Assembly (NCBI GenBank): GCA_029891345.1
Contig: CM057009.1
Location: forward strand, 234,475,178-234,539,177
DNA: 64,000 bases
Direction: 5' to 3'
Source of the DNA: Dryococelus australis
Taxonomy: Eukaryota > Arthropoda > Insecta > Phasmatodea > Phasmatidae
Of this stretch, positions 35,375 through 47,199 are shown piece by piece; the stretch's first letter is position 1, and each line of letters opens with the position of its first letter. The translations under genes were made by a program, and so were the position numbers. Below the pieces are notes generated by a model, which had not been told where the DNA came from, searched no databases, and saw only the letters and a list, made by a program, of their open reading frames with translations.

Positions 35375-38300
35375 TAAACAGCAAAAGCGAAGATATCGAC
35401 AGTTCCCTACCCCAGTCATCCTTCGTGACTCTTTAAAATCCTCCCCACAAGCTATCTTACCGTATAGAAATTACTTCAACCTAGTCCAATTTCCCACCGT
35501 CAGCAGCGCCGAGGTCCAACATAGATGCCTGGTCAACACTACACTACCAAATCTGAAATCCCAGAGACCATTAACAAGATGAGGACATCTCATTATCATA
35601 ACGTGGGAGGGGATGTTACGATGGTGTGGGTGAGACTGGTATCCACGCCTGAACGCACCATCAAACTTAAACAGTAACCAGGACAGCAGTTGCCGAAATC
35701 TGGGCCCACATTGCCATACACTGTAAGTGGGAAATCAGGCCAGGTTGCACCATGCGACACCGATATCAGGGAATACTGAGTGGTGGATGTCGTCTTTTCT
35801 CCACATGATGCCTCCCGTGATGAACGCCTCTAGAAGCCTGCTGTGCCGATCGTCATAACCACCTTTATACAACAGCCTCCAGATACATTGCAAGGTGGGA
35901 CAAACCCAGTAATTTAATATGACTAATTAAGGTAGTTAACAAAGTTAATTTAACATTGCTCCCTCGAATATCCAGTGTATCATGTATTGCAATGTCCAGA
36001 TGCTACAATATAAACCAGATATTGATCTGATACCCTTTATTGTCACTCACCTCACAGTGCTCTACCATCATAAGTTACATCTCTCATCACGAATCACATC
36101 CCATAAAGCCTCTAGCAGTCTTTTGCATAAATTTGACCATAAGTTAACTTTATAACAGATATTACTGAGTTAGTGGTTTTTCAATAAAGTTTTCTTTCAT
36201 ACTTGGTACTTGACTCATGTCATTGACTTTTTTTGCAATATACCGGTAAATTATACTTTAAAAAAAGTTTATGTATTATTTTGAGCTTCTGAGTGATGAT
36301 AAAATTGTGTCGTCGTGTTTTGCAGATGTTCTCCACTGACAAAATTAACTACTACGTAACTGCCGATACAAAGCTGAGAAGCAAACATGAGGCATGTGGT
36401 AGCTAGTTGTGGCTGCTAGATTTGCAGTGTTACCAGCTCACTGATGTATACCACAACTAAGCCTCTCAGGAATCCAAGCAGATTTGTAAATGTAACTTAG
36501 AAAATAAAAATACTAGTGCCTATTCACAATTCCATTTGCTAGCAGTTTTATATTCAGCTAGCTAATTTGGACATCTGAATAGACCAAGAATGATATATAC
36601 TTCAACTATCATACATTTATGTTTCAAATATTTATATTTTTAAAAAATGCAAACAATTTTATTGCCTAAGCAGAAAAGATGTAGATTGCGGTGCTCTGTT
36701 TATGTTTTACTGTTCTCACAAATTAAAAATTGTATGCTTCAAAGCAAAAAGTTTTTTGAGGATGAGATGGCTGCTGCAGCACTGAAAATTATTAGCAACT
36801 TAAAAGCACGAGCAGGAAAGGAGTGAAGCAGCAACCCTGCAATATCACAAGATTGGGCATGCATGTGGAATTGGGGAGCTGTATTGTCAGTGACATGATT
36901 AGGATTTTTATGATACTTTCGATACCAAGTAAGTATTGATACTTTTGAGTCTCGATACCCAATACTAGAGTACTCAATGCTAACACCCGATACTTAAGTA
37001 CTTACTGGAAGTGACAGTTATCTTTTTTTACATTGGTGTGTCTGTGCACCTCATTGTTGAAACCATTGAACATACATTCATCAGAGATTTGCGCTTGCGG
37101 CCAGTGTGCCAATTTAGCATTTTTTTAATATAGGTAAATCTGCATAAATATTCATTATTAATCAGCCATAAAAACTGAAATAGGCAAAGGGTTGAATTTG
37201 ACATTTGCTCTTGTTCAAAAACGTAAGAAATGTCAAATATTTTATTATTTTATTCATTTGGTATTTCTTAATTATTTAAAAGTTAAAAATAAACAATACA
37301 GTATACATGTACCATGGAACCATATTATATTCGCTGCATGGAAGTTCCCCTCCTCAGAATCTGAAAGTGAAAGCACAAGTAAATTTGATATTTTTGGCAA
37401 CCACACAAGGAATTAGCGCACAAATTCGCGCAGAATTCGTCACTATAATGAATTGCCTCATTACCTCAAAAACCACGTCACACCGTTAAAGTCAAATCGT
37501 ATAAAGTCATAGAAGATATGGAGGAAGTGTCCCCAGGACTTTATCGACAATCCCGACGTCACACCATTATTGTTTCCTTATCGGTACTGGCACAAACGCT
37601 CTTCTCAAAAGCAAACACTACGATCACCCAAGAAAGGAATCTACAAAAACCCAAAAGATTGAAAGCGTTACTTTTTGTCAGGTCGACCTCAAGACGAGTG
37701 GGTTAATTCCCAATTTTAGGGTCTCTATACGAGAATTACATGTGCAGTTGTGCTGTTATATCTGTAAGTCCTATATCACAAGTTAAGGTTAAGTATGATG
37801 TTAGGAATTTGGTTTAAAGTGTACAATGAATGCTGAAAGTTTGTCAATACATTAATTGTAACCAGTTACATATTGCATTCTCTTGGGAAAATGTGTGCTT
37901 AGGTAAAGTTCACTGTTTTATATCTTAAACGTAAAGATGTAGGTATTCTACAGACTGTCTTTTGTAATTTTATGTATCGTCACTTTGGGAAAAATGCAGT
38001 GTCATTACATAGAATTTTCCTATAATTTCCTATATTGTTTATTGTTAAATATATTGTAAATTTCTTAGTAGTGTCAAGAAATAGCAACTAAGAGGGGCAT
38101 TTTTGTAACTTTTTATTCAATAAATTATGTACGTGAATGTTTGGATTGTGAAGTATTTGGTGGGGAAATGTAAATATCTTAGGCAAACATTTGTTAGTAA
38201 ACATGTTAAGTTTGTATGCGGGTTTTTAGCTGACAAAATTTTTATGTTGTGTGCGGGTTTTTAGCAGACAACATTTAAATATTCAACATTCATTTCATTT

Positions 38301-39680
38301 CTTAGTAGGTATGTTAAAATTACAGTTGAATTAATTTTTGTTTGGTCAATAAACAAAGAATAGTGTTGACTTCACCAAAACATTGAGGTTACATTGCTCG
38401 CCTATGTATGTAGACCAAAACCACGAATGCAGTTGTAAATAAATACCTAGGCCTAATTACGTTAAAACTGAGATATATAATGTTATATTTGTCCAAAAAG
38501 ACTATGTAAAGAACATTTTCTTTCTGTGGTAATTTTTTTAGCTATGGTAAAAAATACTAATCGTATAGAACAAATTGTAATGAAAATTTTTTTTTGGGCG
38601 ACGATGGGCATGTACATTAAATATCCACGTTACTGTAATAGTACATACGGCCATGTGTTTGATGTAATTGCCACTAGGTTTCGTGACTTAATGATCACCA
38701 GCCTACCAGTCTTCACCATTTGTGAGGAATGGTTTTTGTACAGGCTTATTTTATTGTAATTGCTACAAATAGGTTACGTAATTATTGATTGTATAAGACT
38801 TATGCAGTTCTAATTAACTATTTCTGTGTATGATTTGAAGGTCTTATTGTGTTGGTTTACTGCCTAAATGTGATTTTTTTAAGGTACTGGTGACAATACC
38901 TTTACACAGAACTCCAGCAGACTTTTGTTTTCTCATAGTTTATTTTACTGCTCAGTTGTGAATTAATTATGTTTTTTTTCTGAAGCTCACATCAGTAACT
39001 ATGTGAGATTCACATTCTTTTTTTAATGAATTCGTTAAATTTTTCCAGAGGCATATAAAGAAGGCAATTCTGATCATACTTTAGGTTAGGCAAGTTTTTG
39101 TATTCTCCGTTAAATTGTTTAACATGTGTGATTTAATTTTTATTACAGTGATAATTGTAATCAACATCAATGTCTTTCTATCTTGCCTCAAATATTTTTC
39201 TGTTGTGAGAGTTGCAAACTTGCAAGTCCAATGAAATTTTTTGATTAAAAATATTTTTTTTTTGTGTTTGTGATTATTGATTTGATAGTAATTAATAATA
39301 TCTGTTTAATTAATTTCAAGAATATGAATATATTTTATTGACAGTATTTTAATAACACAATGTAGCTGTTACCATCAGAAATGAAATAAAGATCTGTGTA
39401 ATCACATATTTTCCTCACATATAGTTGACAAGTTTGAAATGTCAAGGAAAAAATTTCCATGATGTTGACATGTTTTGACAGTCACATGGAAAGCACATGG
39501 TGGCGGAAGGATACATATTCAGTTTGTTTACAAGGTACTACTTTCATACAATCTGTCCAAATCTGGAAACCTTACATGAGACAGACTATACATTGTTATG
39601 AATAATTTGACAGGGCATAGAATGTAAGTGCACTAGCCCATCAAGTAATATGGGAACAACAAACTCTGTTTGATATTAGA
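35375..39680. other. Intronic DNA, no gene recognised
   Basis: 35,400-35,900 is less A/T-rich and may be part of an unidentified repeat. 36,890-37,000 contains ATACTTTCGATACC-type motifs also present at 53,430-53,540, as found at hAT-type ends. Open frames of 60-77 codons at 37,192-37,706 and 38,526-38,759 show no domain. The rest is A/T-rich intron. Confidence 0.5.
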
Positions 39681-39691
39681 AACTAGCTTAC

Positions 39692-39907
39692 CCCAATGAC
39701 ACCTGTTATCTCTGAGTTATGCACATGACTGAAAATAAAATATTCTTTGAATAACTGGTAGTTTAGTGCATGCGCTACAATAATATCCTTGCCTGTATCA
39801 ATGCCAGTTCCCTGCCACCACACAGTATTAATGTAGAGGACTTTGTTGTTTCTGCCTTTTACTAAACTATAGACATGCGACTGACTGTTAACATCCTGAA
39901 TCACATA
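39692..39907 (-). CDS. Candidate internal exon of an unidentified gene
   Basis: A 216-bp stretch (72 codons, phase 0 on both sides) lies between a TTGTGTTTTGCAG acceptor and a GGG|GTAAGC donor on the minus strand. The frame reads YVIQDVNSQSHVYSLVKGRN, then VLYINTVWWQGTGIDTGKDI and FIFSHVHNSEITG. It has ordinary, non-repetitive protein composition and no stop. The other two phases contain stops within the first few codons. Phase 0 cannot follow the phase-1 donor of the RBM26 exon at 45,674 directly, and the sequence is not RBM26. It could be an exon of a nested gene on the same strand, or a decayed gene piece. I do not recognise the protein. Confidence 0.5.
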
Positions 39908-39909
39908 CT

Positions 39910-41960
39910 GCAAAACACAATTCAGTATGGGATGTAGCCCATTTAGAATTTGTTAAGAAAAATTCATGTGTGATTTGTCTACTTAATGCTATGAAAATGT
40001 AATATTATTCTAAAAGGTAAAACAACACTGTTCTAATTTAAAGTGCATAAGTGATGGGTGTCAAAGTATTATAGCAGCGACTGTTATGAGTCAACTAGAA
40101 AATTTAAAATAACAATAAAATATAACGCACAATGTCTAATTTACTTTCTTATATGTTTATTATAGTTTTTTCCCACCAGTTTAAATTTCCCTGGTGTGGT
40201 AAACATGTGTATTAGGTAGAGGGCAAAGTGAGTTGGCAAAAAAATTTGAAATCACTTTGAACAATAAATCATTATTGTTAAGTGCCAAAAGGAGAATACA
40301 GGGAAAAATATTGTGCATGGTCCTCATTTAAAATACATAATTTTTTTTATGAGCAAAAGCTGAAAGTGTAAAAACTTTGAGATAAAAAAAAAGATACGAA
40401 GGGGTCCACACGACAACTTAAATTTTTACAGCTGAAAATTTCTGCTAGCCATTGTTAAAACTCAAAATCTTCAAACTCAATTACTCAACGCCCAGTAATT
40501 TTAAATGGTCATGTCCCTATAGTTTAAATAAGTTTCCTTTAAGGCTATAATGACATCCTTAAGGTATTGAAAACCAACAAAATCTACCTTCAACAGAAAA
40601 ACAATGGCCTATTTATAAAACCTATGAAATTAAACAAAACGAGTAATATTCTTATTGTAATAAAATATTTGTGCAACTTTTATAAATCATTCAGTAACCA
40701 TGCAAATTGGTAATAACCACACTGATGGCTGACAAGCAAACTATTCAAGTTTTGTGCAATGGGAAATACATATACAATTTTTCAGAACTCTGCTGCCATC
40801 TTTCATATGACATACACAGGTCTCAGAATAGTGCATGTGATGTGATATGCACAAACTTGCTAGGCCTGATTAAAAAGTGATATGCATATCAAGAAAATAC
40901 ATGGGACAATCACGTGAACAACTAACAAGATTTAGAAAAAGGCAAGATAACAAGGCTGTAAAAGACGAGATGGGTGGTGTACCAAAATTCCAGCAATTTG
41001 GACAGTTTAGACTCCACTTTTTGTCAAGAGTAATTGAAACATGAAGATAACCGAACATGGCAGACATGTTCCTGATGATCGTGACAACTACAAGGAAGAA
41101 GGGCAATTTGCTCTTTGGGCAGCACAAACAGCACGTAACTTCCTTGCCCACCAACTAGCAACAAGCGTCATTAAATCATAATATCACTACCAGAAGAACT
41201 TTCAAACACCTAGGGGTCTGTGTATGATTCCGACAACCTTTACATGAACTGACATTATCGTGTCAATGTACTTTCCTTCATTAACAGTGGTTTCAGCAAA
41301 GAGCCACATGGAACACTACAGACTACTAACATATATTCTTTAATGAAAAATCACACTTTTTGAGAACGGATGACCACCATGCAAGATTTCAGAGGATCAC
41401 AGGTGAGTGTCACAGTCCTTACTTCAATTTACAGTGGCACATATCCTCTACTACCTCATTCACCAGTGGTAGGAACCCGAGGGTCACTGAATGCACAACA
41501 GTATAATAAAGACATCCTACAGATCCACATGCTAAATTTCCTAACTACCATGGACAAAGTTTACAACATGATAAAGCTAACCTGCACATAGCTCTGATCT
41601 CCTAAAAGTGTTTATATAATGTTCTGACATTTTGCTACCAATTCAGTCACCCGATCCCATAAAACATTAATAAGACCAAATTGGATACCAACTTCCTCCA
41701 TGTCAAAGTGTCATAATTTGGAGCATAAATTGCAACAACTATGGACATACCCACCTCATGATAACATAATTCAATTTATTTTATGTTCAACTGTATTAAC
41801 GCATGTATCCACACTTGTGACAGTTGTTTCATAGGTGAGTAGAATATTTTCCTCACAAAAGACATTGTAATTATGTATTTCTCTTTTGTGTCTTCCATTA
41901 CATGAATAAAATTTTGTTCTTAATCCAGTTCTTTCCTGAAGCATCTAAAATGTTTTATAA
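39910..41960. other. Intronic DNA, no gene recognised
   Basis: A/T-rich. 40,870-41,600 is somewhat more complex, with open frames of 73-94 codons on both strands that show no domain. Confidence 0.5.
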
Positions 41961-41964
41961 ACTA

Positions 41965-43551
41965 CAGTAAAAGCCCGGTACAACGTGGCTATTGGGGGAC
42001 ATAACTCAGACCCACGTTATAGCTTTCCGGGCTATTCTGGGAGAGACCGAGTACAGAAGCAAAAAAAAAAAACAGTGTTATATGGGGTGTGGCACCTATC
42101 TGTCAAACAAGGAGCAAGTGGTGTTTATTACCGCCGTAACTCGTCAAACGTTTAGTCCCTTACTATCGTAACTTTATTTTTTTTATCTGCATCACCAGAC
42201 TTGACGGCACCCACGGGAGAGAAACAGAAGAGAAACGCGCTGTGATTAAGGGTCACATGCATTCAAGCAAGAATAACTAAAAAATACTGCATTTTCCAGG
42301 CAAAGAATGTACTTATTCCACAAGGGCGGTGTTACCTGCGAGTTGTTTGTCATGTGGAAGAAGGGAATTACCCCCCCCCCCCCCCCCCGACAACTCCTGC
42401 TGGGCCTGGATGTTAGGAAGTTAGAATTAGAAAAGAATGCTTACATCCAAAGGTCGAATGCACCCAGATGGTATACGCTTGCTCTGCAGATGGTATCTAT
42501 CAGTGCCTCACGTGCTTCACGTGTTGTGAAGCATGTTGTTTTCTTGTCTGATTTGCATTTTACAAAGGAAAACTAAAACAAAAAGAAGCTAATTATTTGT
42601 GGCATGCAAAGAAAGGCGGCTTTATGCGTTAAGCCTTGTCGACAATAGCTCGTAAGTTCTGAATTTTTTTTCCGAAAATCGGAAGACATACCTTATAGCC
42701 GGTACATATACATTATAATCAAAGTGTCTACATCATAATTATAATAAGTACGGAGAGCTACACCCCACAGGAAATTAATCATAGGCCTGTAAATGACTTT
42801 GAAGAATGAATTTTGAGGCACACCTCAAATTTTGGAATATTTTTTTTGAAAATAGGAAATTATACCACATAGCCGGTATATATACATTATAATCAAAGTG
42901 ACTACATTATAATTATAATGATTACGGAGAGCTATACCCCGTAGGAGATTGACGTGATGGCTTGCTGTTGTCACTCGTACCTAGATCGTCGGGGCCAGAC
43001 AGCCGCCACCACTGCCGTCATTACAGGACCAGTTCAATTCATAACAGCAGCATGGTATTGAGAAAACATGCTGATTGATGCAATTCACGTCAATGTGTTG
43101 AATTTCTATGAAATTTAGGCAGAATGTTGGCCTCTGCACTGGCATGATGAGGCCCAGCAATGTTTACGGGAATATAAAATTTAGTGCGGTCTACTTGAAA
43201 TATTAATTATCTCAAATTTTCCATTAAAAACTTCTGATGTGGCATATACACACACATGGCCGTACTCACCAATATGGTAATGTAAGAACACATTTTGGTT
43301 GCATATATGGAAAAACATACAATATTGGCTGTAATGAATCCGTAAAATATATTTTGGTGCTGAAAGGAGGGAGAACGCGCACACCGCTCCCTCCGCCTCA
43401 TTCATCAGTGTCCCCGACTCACGACCACCTGCTGAAAGACAGACCACAGGCTTACCTGACAGCGCACTTTCCACTTATTTATTCATTCAGGCTGGGGGAC
43501 ACACATTGCCCCACAGTATAATTGAATCCGCGGTATTCTGGGCTTTCACTG
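41965..43551 (+). mobile_element. pogo/Tigger-like nonautonomous element, copy B
   Basis: It starts CAGTAAAAGCCCGGTACAAC and ends GGTATTCTGGGCTTTCACTG. The left flank is TA and the right flank CA (a mutated TA). It is collinear with copy A (7,090-8,212, opposite strand) at its ends and through the middle. It is 1,587 bp against 1,123 bp, partly because a roughly 105-bp unit is present twice with a 174-bp period (42,670-42,775 and 42,845-42,950). A C18 tract lies at about 42,371-42,388. No transposase is visible. It inserted in the long RBM26 intron. Confidence 0.8.
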
Positions 43552-43849
43552 CATATTGTTTGTGTCAAAATTATATTTTTTTCTAGCATCTGAAAAATCC
43601 ACATTACTGGGTTTATGAATATGTGCAATTTCTAAGAATGAATTTCCAACTAGATATTTATCAGGAGACATATCAAAATCAAATCTCATATTAAGAACTG
43701 TTAAGTGACTTGCATTTTATAAATTAATTCAAAACAATTCCCCCCCCCTTCAGTTAGCTGGAAACTAAGTGAATAAAATTTGCTACCAACAAGTCTCCTA
43801 CAGTAAAATTTTATGGCAGTAAACGTACAAAAACTGTTCAACGCTACTC

Positions 43850-44140
43850 ACAGCAGAGATTGGCTGCAAACAACAGTGCTCCAGCGTGCTTTGACCTGGA
43901 TGCCACATATCCACAAAGATGTATTGAATGATATGGGAAGCATATTCCATGGCTGCCACCATCACCAAATCTTTCTTTCACACCTCGACTATTTTGTTTG
44001 GGGTACTGTGTATTATATGTTTTATGAGACTCCTGTAATACTTGAGAAAGATCTTATTGCACAAATGAATACCACAGCTGAAATACTTAGCACACAATCA
44101 GGCATATTTGAACCAGTGTACCAATCTCAGAACTGCTGAT
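43850..44140 (+). pseudogene. Mariner-like (DUF4817-type) transposase C-terminal relic
   Basis: The frame 43,813-44,139 encodes LDYFVWGTVYYMFYETPV, DLIAQMNTTAEILST and SGIFEPVYQSQ. This matches the C-terminal third of mariner-like transposases (SPDLTPLDFFLWG, then ETPV, DL--RI, GIFERVRQS). The preceding catalytic block is shifted into another frame (a WPP-SP-L-like piece at about 43,950-43,975). No termini were found. Confidence 0.7.
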
Positions 44141-44149
44141 GAATTATTT

Positions 44150-45625
44150 GTAATGAAGTTAGAGGTCGACAATTTGAACCCCTTTCATAGTCAACAATGT
44201 CTTGTTGGAGTTCTCTTACTGATAAAATATGTAGCTAACTGCAATTTCTATATCTGGTAGCATTGCAGCAATGTAGCATTGCAGCTAGATATATATATAT
44301 ATTTATTCGGGAAGTATTTTATTCAATTGTTTATAGTTCAGTCAAGGATAGTAATTCATGTAATATTTGAAAGGTGGTGGCAATGACAACTTGTTTGTAT
44401 TTCATATATTTTATTTTATATGTTATTTTTCATTCCTCATTTCATCAGTAGTAACAGACGTCAACAACAGACGTTATAGGACGATAGTGCATCTTTTCCT
44501 TTTCACTGGATTAGTAAACTAAAAACATTGCCACCGCAAGGCACAACATAGTGAAACGAGGAAACTAACAGAGGTCACCTTTAGCTGACGTGACCAACTG
44601 CTCGAAAACAATATGTTTTCAATGAGGAAACTTTCAACCAATATATAGGGAGGCACAAGCTTTCTCGGGTATCACAACAGTTCGTCGCAGCGTGATCGTT
44701 TGTCAGCTGTCAGTCGGACAGCCTGTAACGAGTGATCACATGACTTGCACCGACCAACGCCCGCGACATTAACCTTCTTTTATGTTTCGGACATTTCAGT
44801 TCAAATATCTATTAAATTTATTTTCCGTCGATGTGAGGAATCAATAGAGCGCCAGGAGAGAAAAATAACGATTCTCTCTCGTCTTCGTAACTCTTGAAGT
44901 GAGAAGTTTTGTTTTATGAAGGCTGCCATTATCCTTTTTTTTTTTTTGGTACATCAGCTGCGAGTGTAAATAGTTTTGTTTTGCCAAGACAATAAATTTC
45001 CAGTAAACATTTAACTTCTTCTTTTATTTATTGGCTATCCTGGTATCAACAAACTTTCGTTATTGTGTAGTCACAGTCTCCAACTCACGCTGAGCTAGTT
45101 CGTTGGTGTTTACTGAGAATAACAAAAGAACAGGACAGTAACCTGTTACAATCTGTTGGTGTCCTGTATCACATATTGCATGATGTCTGTATTTTTTTTT
45201 AACATCCTTTTTACATTCTCTGCCCAATATAATAGTTTCTGTAATATTGTAAATTCCTAAATCATACTCTTTCGAAAAGCATTATTGAACAAAAAAGAAC
45301 ACTGTATAGGTGTTTATCATCCCCCTGTTTTTTATGCAACTGTAAAAATAAAGATGACTTTTGTAACATACAGTGCATATTCAACAGTGATTGAAATAAC
45401 TGTACTCATACATGGTATTATCAGTAATATAAAAATTAAGGAGGTAGTTACTTAAAAAATATAGTACAATGTGTCCTCTCCTTGGGGGGGATTTGTCACC
45501 AACCTTATGACTAATTAAAATGTATGAAGATCAGAGAAAAAAAAAGGAAAAACACACAGACAACACTTGCATATAGTAAAAACAAACATACGCAAACGAA
45601 GCAAGAGTGATTTTTGTAAGATGAA
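44150..45625. other. Intronic DNA, no gene recognised
   Basis: A/T-rich except 44,640-44,790, which is CpG-bearing and looks like part of an unknown repeat. No domain in any frame. Confidence 0.5.
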
Positions 45626-45673
45626 AATAGTATTACAAAGCATTGTAAACAATGTTAACATACAAATACTCAC

Positions 45674-45985
45674 CCATATTTGATGATGAACTATTTATAT
45701 GGTGTTGCGACATCATGTGGACTGGTAGAGCAGGAGGTGGAACTGATAAATCCACTCCTTTCAGTTGAGTTTGCGTTGGCGGTGGAGGTGGTGGTGGTGG
45801 CGGTGGTGGCGGCGGTGGCGGTGGTGGTGGTGGTGGTGGTGGCGGCGGTGGCGGCAAGCTATTTGACAGTGTAGGTGACGTTGTCCCAAATGGAAATCCA
45901 GAAGTAAGCGACACATCTTCTACTACCACAGGGTCATTTCCATGATCAAATGGGCACATGTCTCCACGCATACAGTATCCTTTTT
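45674..45985 (-). CDS. swm: RBM26/RBM27 (swm) orthologue, CCCH-finger and poly-proline exon
   Basis: The acceptor ACAAAATTTCAG precedes (G)AA-AAA-GGA-TAC, giving EKGYCMRGDMCPFDHGNDP, then VVVEDVSL. Here C-x5-C-x3-H completes the CCCH zinc finger whose first Cys lies in the preceding exon. The sequence around it is diagnostic for RBM26/RBM27 and Drosophila swm. After FGTTSPTLSNSL come 26 consecutive prolines (45,778-45,855), then a Ser/Pro linker ending HHINSSSSNM and one base of the next codon. The donor is G|GTGAGT at 45,673. The exon is 312 bp, with phase 1 at both ends. It continues to the YNPDAPSM exon at 14,194-14,265, the junction codon becoming GAA. The upstream exon (CRDYD region, SR-rich and N-terminal PWI-like parts) was not found up to 64 kb, so the upstream intron exceeds 18 kb. 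Confidence 0.92.
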
Positions 45986-45989
45986 CTGA

Positions 45990-47095
45990 AATTTTGTAGT
46001 TTTGTTCATGTTAAAATAAAATGTACAAATGTTGCAGGAAACTAAAAACCATACAAACACTTATTTTTATACTTGCTTGTTATTTTCATGCAGCACACAA
46101 AGACCTAGATAGTAAAATAATTGGTCTTAGAAAGTATGCGCTGTTGTTACATTAAATTATTTTTCCTCTCAAGATGGAGAAGCATACAATAAAGTAAAAC
46201 GGTAATATTAGTGAAAATTTTAATCTCTAGGCAGGAAAAAAATAGTTCAAATTAATGAATAGCCTTAAATAGTTTAAATTATTTCTATCCTGTATAAAAG
46301 CTACATGTTTGAATTAAGAATAACTATGGAGCATATTGTAGCAGCAGCATGAAGAGGGCCATAACACATTTTCTAGTACATCGCGGTATGAAACCAACCT
46401 TAGACTTCGAACAAATCCAGAACGCCAGGGATTGTGAAAATTAATTTAATGTACGTCTCAACAGACAACTACCCCACAGCAGACACACCACCCACAAAAT
46501 ATTGACACATGCATAGAAATATAATGGATACATAATTCTAATTAATTCAGAAATGTATATTTACTTAAAAATTAAAATCGAATATGTAAACAAATCATGT
46601 ATGCATATTTGCTCATACAGCTATTGTAAGTTTCAGAATCGCAGTGACGTCACAGCCCAGAAAAAGTCCTTCTGGAAAGCACCAACAATGCAAGGTGGAG
46701 CCAACAACGTCACAAGACCCCTCAGGTGCCATCAGCAAGCGGCCTCACTATCCACACATCTTCACACTCCCGACCTCCTGACACAATCATATTCGACACA
46801 AACATCAGTTAAACAATTAATTTAACTCCAATTCAAAACACTGTATTTGACATAGTTATATTTTTTCATATATTTTCCCAGTAATAACAAGGAGTGCTCC
46901 AACTTTCACAGTATCAGATTAAATTTTTTTTAATTTATTGGTTTGTTAATAAATAAAAGGGTACGGAAATTATGCGAGGCCATAAAATATACATGTAAAT
47001 ACAGTTGTACGTCAAGGATAGGCTAGGTTTCACACTGAAACACCCAGTATTCAGTTACGACCATAAGAAACTTAGTGTTGGTAAAACTATTTTGC
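45990..47095. other. Intronic DNA, no gene recognised
   Basis: A/T-rich upstream intron of the RBM26-like gene. A 90-codon open frame at 46,553-46,825 lacks domains, and 46,630-46,800 is less A/T-rich and may be repeat-derived. Confidence 0.5.
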
Positions 47096-47178
47096 TCTTG
47101 GTATGCAGATTATCCGCGATTTTAGGTTATCCGTGGCAATCGTCCCCTCCATTATCGCGGATAATCAAGAGTCGACTG
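47096..47178 (-). mobile_element. Terminal fragment of a pogo/Tigger-like element
   Basis: In reverse complement it begins CAGTCGACTCTTGATTATCC and continues with a GGATAACC / CGCGGATAAT inner repeat typical of pogo-type ends; TA follows at 47,179-47,180. No matching other end was found nearby. Confidence 0.55.
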
Positions 47179-47199
47179 TATATGTGAGCAACAGGCGAT

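Noticed and set aside
39692..39907. Treating this exon as the next RBM26 exon
   Set aside because: Its only open phase is 0, but the RBM26 donor at 45,673 is phase 1; the exon at 14,194 fits by phase, codon and family motif.
45680..45874. Val/Ala-rich open frame on the plus strand
   Set aside because: Antisense shadow of the poly-proline codons of the RBM26 exon.
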